Assembly (NCBI GenBank): GCA_019894875.1
Contig: JAGXNR010000148.1
Coordinates: forward strand, 1-6,263
Length of the DNA stretch: 6,263 nucleotides
DNA from: Promethearchaeota archaeon
GTDB taxonomy: Archaea > Asgardarchaeota > Lokiarchaeia > Sigynarchaeales > SOKP01
Reading direction: 5' to 3'
The translations under genes were made by a program, and so were the position numbers. Positions 5,857 to 6,263 of this stretch are shown here, one piece after another. How positions within the stretch are numbered: the first letter of the stretch is position 1; every line of letters starts with the position of its first letter. The notes under the pieces are model-generated. The model worked only from the letters and a program-made list of their open reading frames with translations. It did not search any database and was not told the origin of the DNA.

Positions 5857-5871
5857 AAAAGGGTTTATAAT
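5857..5871 (+). promoter_or_regulatory. BRE/TATA-like promoter element, upstream copy
   Basis: AAAAGGG is followed directly by TTTATAAT, a good archaeal BRE plus TATA arrangement. It closely resembles the element 42 bp downstream. No gene begins at the spacing expected, so its transcript, if any, is unknown. Confidence 0.35.
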
Positions 5872-5898
5872 TTATCTTAGTCTTAATAGATACTGATC

Positions 5899-5913
5899 AA
5901 AAGGTTTATAAAT
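5899..5913 (+). promoter_or_regulatory. BRE/TATA-like promoter element, downstream copy
   Basis: AAAAGG is followed by TTTATAAAT, the best BRE/TATA-like string on the plus strand in this spacer. Initiation would be expected near 5935. It is flanked by an 8-bp inverted repeat (TTATCTTA at 5872-5879, TAAGATAA at 5914-5921). The second arm abuts the TATA box, where a bound regulator could block TBP/TFB. Confidence 0.4.
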
Positions 5914-5973
5914 TAAGATAATTATTTTTGATTTCAAATAGAAAAATTAATTTAAATAATAAAAAGTCAAATC

Positions 5974-5983
5974 TATATAAAAT
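5974..5983 (+). promoter_or_regulatory. TATA-like box before the 46-codon ORF
   Basis: CTATATAAAA lies so that transcription would begin near 6005, about 13 nt before the ATG at 6018. The spacing is consistent with a short-leader small gene, but sequence of this kind is frequent in AT-rich DNA. Confidence 0.3.
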
Positions 5984-6017
5984 CGAGATTAAATCCGTTG
6001 AGATTTTTGATTAAATA

Positions 6018-6158
6018 ATGGCAAATGACATAATAATTAGAAAGAATCTCGTTAATTTATACCAAATTTGTGATGAGACTTTTAGAAAGAATCTATTTCT
6101 TGAATATATAATTTTGAACTTAAATTACAATCCAACAACATTTTATAGCAAAAGTTAA
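6018..6158 (+). CDS. Possible small protein, 46 aa
   Basis: An ATG opens a 46-codon frame ending in TAA at 6156-6158. The product starts MANDIIIRKN and ends NPTTFYSKS. It has mixed charged and aliphatic residues with a Leu/Ile-rich middle (LFLEYIILNL), so it could form one or two amphipathic helices. No signal peptide or named motif was seen. There is no good SD; the only support is the frame length in AT-rich DNA and the TATA-like box at 5974-5983. A 13-nt direct repeat (TTAGAAAGAATCT) encodes the similar IRKNL and FRKNL segments. The 3' end overlaps by 4 nt with a possible convergent gene on the minus strand. It may equally be a chance open frame. Confidence 0.3.
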   Translation: MANDIIIRKNLVNLYQICDETFRKNLFLEYIILNLNYNPTTFYSKS

Positions 6159-6263
6159 AAAAAGAATATGACACCAGAGATTAATAGATCAAATAAGTAG
6201 TCTTGGCATTTTTGTATAAACTCAAGGTCAAATCCTTGATCTATTAGCAACTTTTCTTTTTCG
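6155..6263 (-). CDS. Possible C-terminal end of a gene cut by the right edge
   Basis: On the minus strand one frame is open from the window edge to TAA at 6157-6155, giving 35 codons. The product reads like an ordinary C-terminus: a charged start (EKEKLLIDQGFDLEF), then IQKCQDYLFDLL and a hydrophobic end (ISGVIFFF). The start lies outside the window, so nothing can be said about length or family. An open stretch of 35 codons is moderately unlikely by chance in DNA this AT-rich, but not decisive. If real, the gene is convergent with PAN and the 46-codon ORF. Confidence 0.3.
   Translation of the reverse strand, partial: EKEKLLIDQGFDLEFIQKCQDYLFDLLISGVIFFF

Noticed and set aside
5849..5896. ATG after the G-rich island as a start using GGAGGT
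   Set aside because: The SD-to-ATG spacing is about 15 nt and the frame closes after 15 codons.
6203..6248. tRNA-like T-arm (TCAAGG-TCAAAT-CCTTGA)
   Set aside because: The loop is 6 nt and lacks TTC. No D-arm, anticodon arm or matching acceptor of correct length could be built.
1..6263. CRISPR array, insertion sequence or prophage genes
   Set aside because: No regularly spaced repeats, transposase motifs or terminal repeats with target duplications were seen anywhere in the window.

Overview
The window looks like AT-rich archaeal DNA. The clearest marker is a proteasome-activating nucleotidase (PAN). Other support comes from BRE/TATA-type promoter sequences and a beta-CASP metallo-beta-lactamase protein in an archaeal-looking setting. 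The low GC, wide intergenic gaps and gene mix would fit an Asgard (Lokiarchaeia-like) genome, but nothing here proves that lineage.

Layout, left to right. (1) 1-301, minus: the 5' part of a secreted or surface protein, cut by the window edge. (2) 302-617: AT-rich spacer carrying that gene's promoter. (3) 618-1001, minus: an IscU/NifU-type Fe-S scaffold. The family's usual N-terminus is encoded upstream of the first ATG and appears to start at a rare ATT codon behind a good Shine-Dalgarno (SD) sequence. (4) 1088-3451, minus: a 787-aa MBL/beta-CASP nuclease-like protein with a duplicated N-terminal module and a Glu-rich insertion in the catalytic domain. (5) 3690-3806, minus: an easily missed 38-aa hyperacidic protein with a strong SD and a 27-bp internal tandem repeat. 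(6) 3807-4399: a long divergent spacer with promoters on both sides and an 18-bp perfect palindrome. (7) 4400-5605, plus: PAN. Its ATPase core is intact, but it has an unusual Walker A residue, a Phe in the pore loop and an LFI tail instead of a clear HbYX. (8) 5606-6263: mostly noncoding. It holds a G-rich, foldable island, two tandem BRE/TATA-like promoters, a possible 46-codon ORF and the possible 3' end of a minus-strand gene.

The genes do not form one obvious pathway. PAN would unfold substrates for the 20S proteasome, the IscU-like protein would assemble Fe-S clusters, and the beta-CASP protein probably processes or degrades RNA. The most intriguing combination is the hyperacidic microprotein divergent from PAN. 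Its composition recalls small acidic proteasome partners such as Sem1/Dss1, but this is only a hypothesis.
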